From JBKQHQ01 sp052148715 (lineage in GTDB: Bacteria > Pseudomonadota > Alphaproteobacteria > Rhizobiales > Xanthobacteraceae): a stretch of DNA of 36,001 nt. The notes under the pieces are model-generated. The model did not search any database. It was not told where the DNA came from and saw only the letters and a list, made by a program, of their open reading frames with translations. This document shows, piece by piece, positions 35,351 through 36,001 of the stretch. Location: assembly GCA_052148715.1 (NCBI GenBank), contig JBKQHQ010000099.1, positions 1-36,001 on the forward strand, read 5' to 3'. Position numbers and translations under genes: made by a program. Every line of letters starts with the position of its first letter. Position 1 is the first letter of the stretch.

Positions 35351-36001
35351 TCACGTAGGCTTCAGCAGCACGTGCCGCTTCTTACCGAGCGAGAGCTTGA
35401 TCAGGCCCTCCGACGTGCAATCGCTTTGCGTCACCATGGCGCGGTCGTCCGTGACGGTTGCGTCGTTAACCTTCAAGCCGCCGGCCTTGATCTGGCGGCG
35501 CGCCTCGCTGGTTGATGCGACGAGGCCGGCGCGGACCGCGGCGGTTAGAACGCCCAATCCTTTCTCAATCTCCTCGCGCGGGATATCGATCGAAGGAAGG
35601 GTTGCGGCAAGGGCACCGTCCTCGAATGTGCGCCGCGCCGTCTCGGCCGCCTGCTCTGCGGCTTGCCGCCCATGCACCATGGCCGTGGCCTCGGTGGCCA
35701 GCACCTTCTTGGCCTCGTTGATCTCCTGGCCCGGCAGCGCTGCGAGGCGGTCGATCTCCGCAAGCGGCAGCAGCGTGAACAGTTTTAGGAAACGCCCGAC
35801 GTCGCCGTCCTCGGTGTTGCGCCAGAATTGCCAATACTCATAGGGGCTGACCATATCAGCATTGAGCCAAACCGCGCCGGCCGCGGTCTTGCCCATCTTG
35901 GCGCCGGAGGCAGTGGTGATGAGCGGCGAGGTGAGCGCGAACAGCTGCGCGTTCATCAGCCGGCGACCGAGATCGATGCCGTTGACGATGTTGCCCCATT
36001 G
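35351..36001 (-). CDS. tyrS: Tyrosyl-tRNA synthetase, C-terminal half (cut by right edge)
   Basis: The visible 216 residues are the C-terminal half of a class Ic synthetase that charges tRNA-Tyr. At the edge, QWGNIVNGIDLGRR is the end of the 'GSDQWGN' tyrosine/ATP-binding motif; the KMSKS-type loop reads GAKMGKTAAGAVWL, as is common in alphaproteobacterial TyrS. The anticodon-binding helical domain follows (PYEYWQFWRNTEDGDV ... FTLLPLAEIDRL ... INEAKKVLATEATAMVHG), then a C-terminal S4 RNA-binding domain (GVLTAAVRAGLVASTSEARRQI and GGLKVNDATVTDD). The 5' half with HIGH and the start codon lies outside the window, so no start is given. Confidence 0.97.
   Translation of the reverse strand, partial: QWGNIVNGIDLGRRLMNAQLFALTSPLITTASGAKMGKTAAGAVWLNADMVSPYEYWQFWRNTEDGDVGRFLKLFTLLPLAEIDRLAALPGQEINEAKKVLATEATAMVHGRQAAEQAAETARRTFEDGALAATLPSIDIPREEIEKGLGVLTAAVRAGLVASTSEARRQIKAGGLKVNDATVTDDRAMVTQSDCTSEGLIKLSLGKKRHVLLKPT

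Overview
The window reads as chromosomal DNA from a GC-rich alphaproteobacterium of the order Hyphomicrobiales (Rhizobiales), most like the Bradyrhizobium/Xanthobacter side of that order. This rests on protein types and gene neighbourhoods rather than any database search: a long B12-dependent ribonucleotide reductase, a stand-alone NDUFA12-type complex I protein next to a DUF2155 protein, the run aroQ-accB-accC, an RNase E with a large acidic insertion divergent from an amidase, and the run amidase-PBP1A-prfB. Almost all of it is ordinary housekeeping DNA; I did not find a clear new defence, mobile or biosynthetic system.

Layout. Positions 1-1000 are visibly richer in A/T than the rest and look accessory. 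Reading leftward, a small protein (977-762) follows nrdJ, then an HTH regulator (720-346), the first ~56 residues of an ImmA/IrrE-type protease (359-192) that stops resembling its family abruptly, and a cut-off unknown gene (145 to the left edge). Next come nrdJ (4803-1006), a long gene-free stretch with a perfect inverted repeat near nrdJ, a secreted Kelch protein and an MscS-type channel. A divergent plus-strand pair (NDUFA12-like, DUF2155) meets a convergent secreted coiled-coil/lipoprotein pair. Aat and an orphan receiver-domain protein follow.

From 11.9 to 16.7 kb the minus strand carries accC, accB and aroQ (fatty acid and shikimate pathways) and, upstream of them, a DsbA-like oxidoreductase and a BepA-like M48 protease that form an envelope protein-quality pair. 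A plus-strand aminotransferase and a DUF1275 relic lacking its N-terminal half lie between 16.8 and 18.6 kb. A class II aldolase/short-chain dehydrogenase fusion is packed 4 bases behind rne. Across a 625-base divergent gap lie a periplasmic amidase, PBP1A and prfB, the last with a complete programmed +1 frameshift site. A minus-strand M23 peptidase and a one-cysteine peroxiredoxin follow, then a large AsmA/YhdP-like protein on the plus strand, and finally the 3' part of tyrS running off the right edge.

Theme: the 24-35 kb half is dominated by cell-wall and envelope construction (amidase, PBP1A, M23 peptidase, AsmA-like lipid-transport candidate). The most useful oddities are the chimeric HTH/ImmA locus at the left edge, the DUF1275 relic, the secreted coiled-coil/lipoprotein pair of unknown function, the aldolase/dehydrogenase coupled to rne, and the prfB recoding site. 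Starts were re-chosen in many genes from ribosome-binding sites and family N-termini; these choices are stated per gene.
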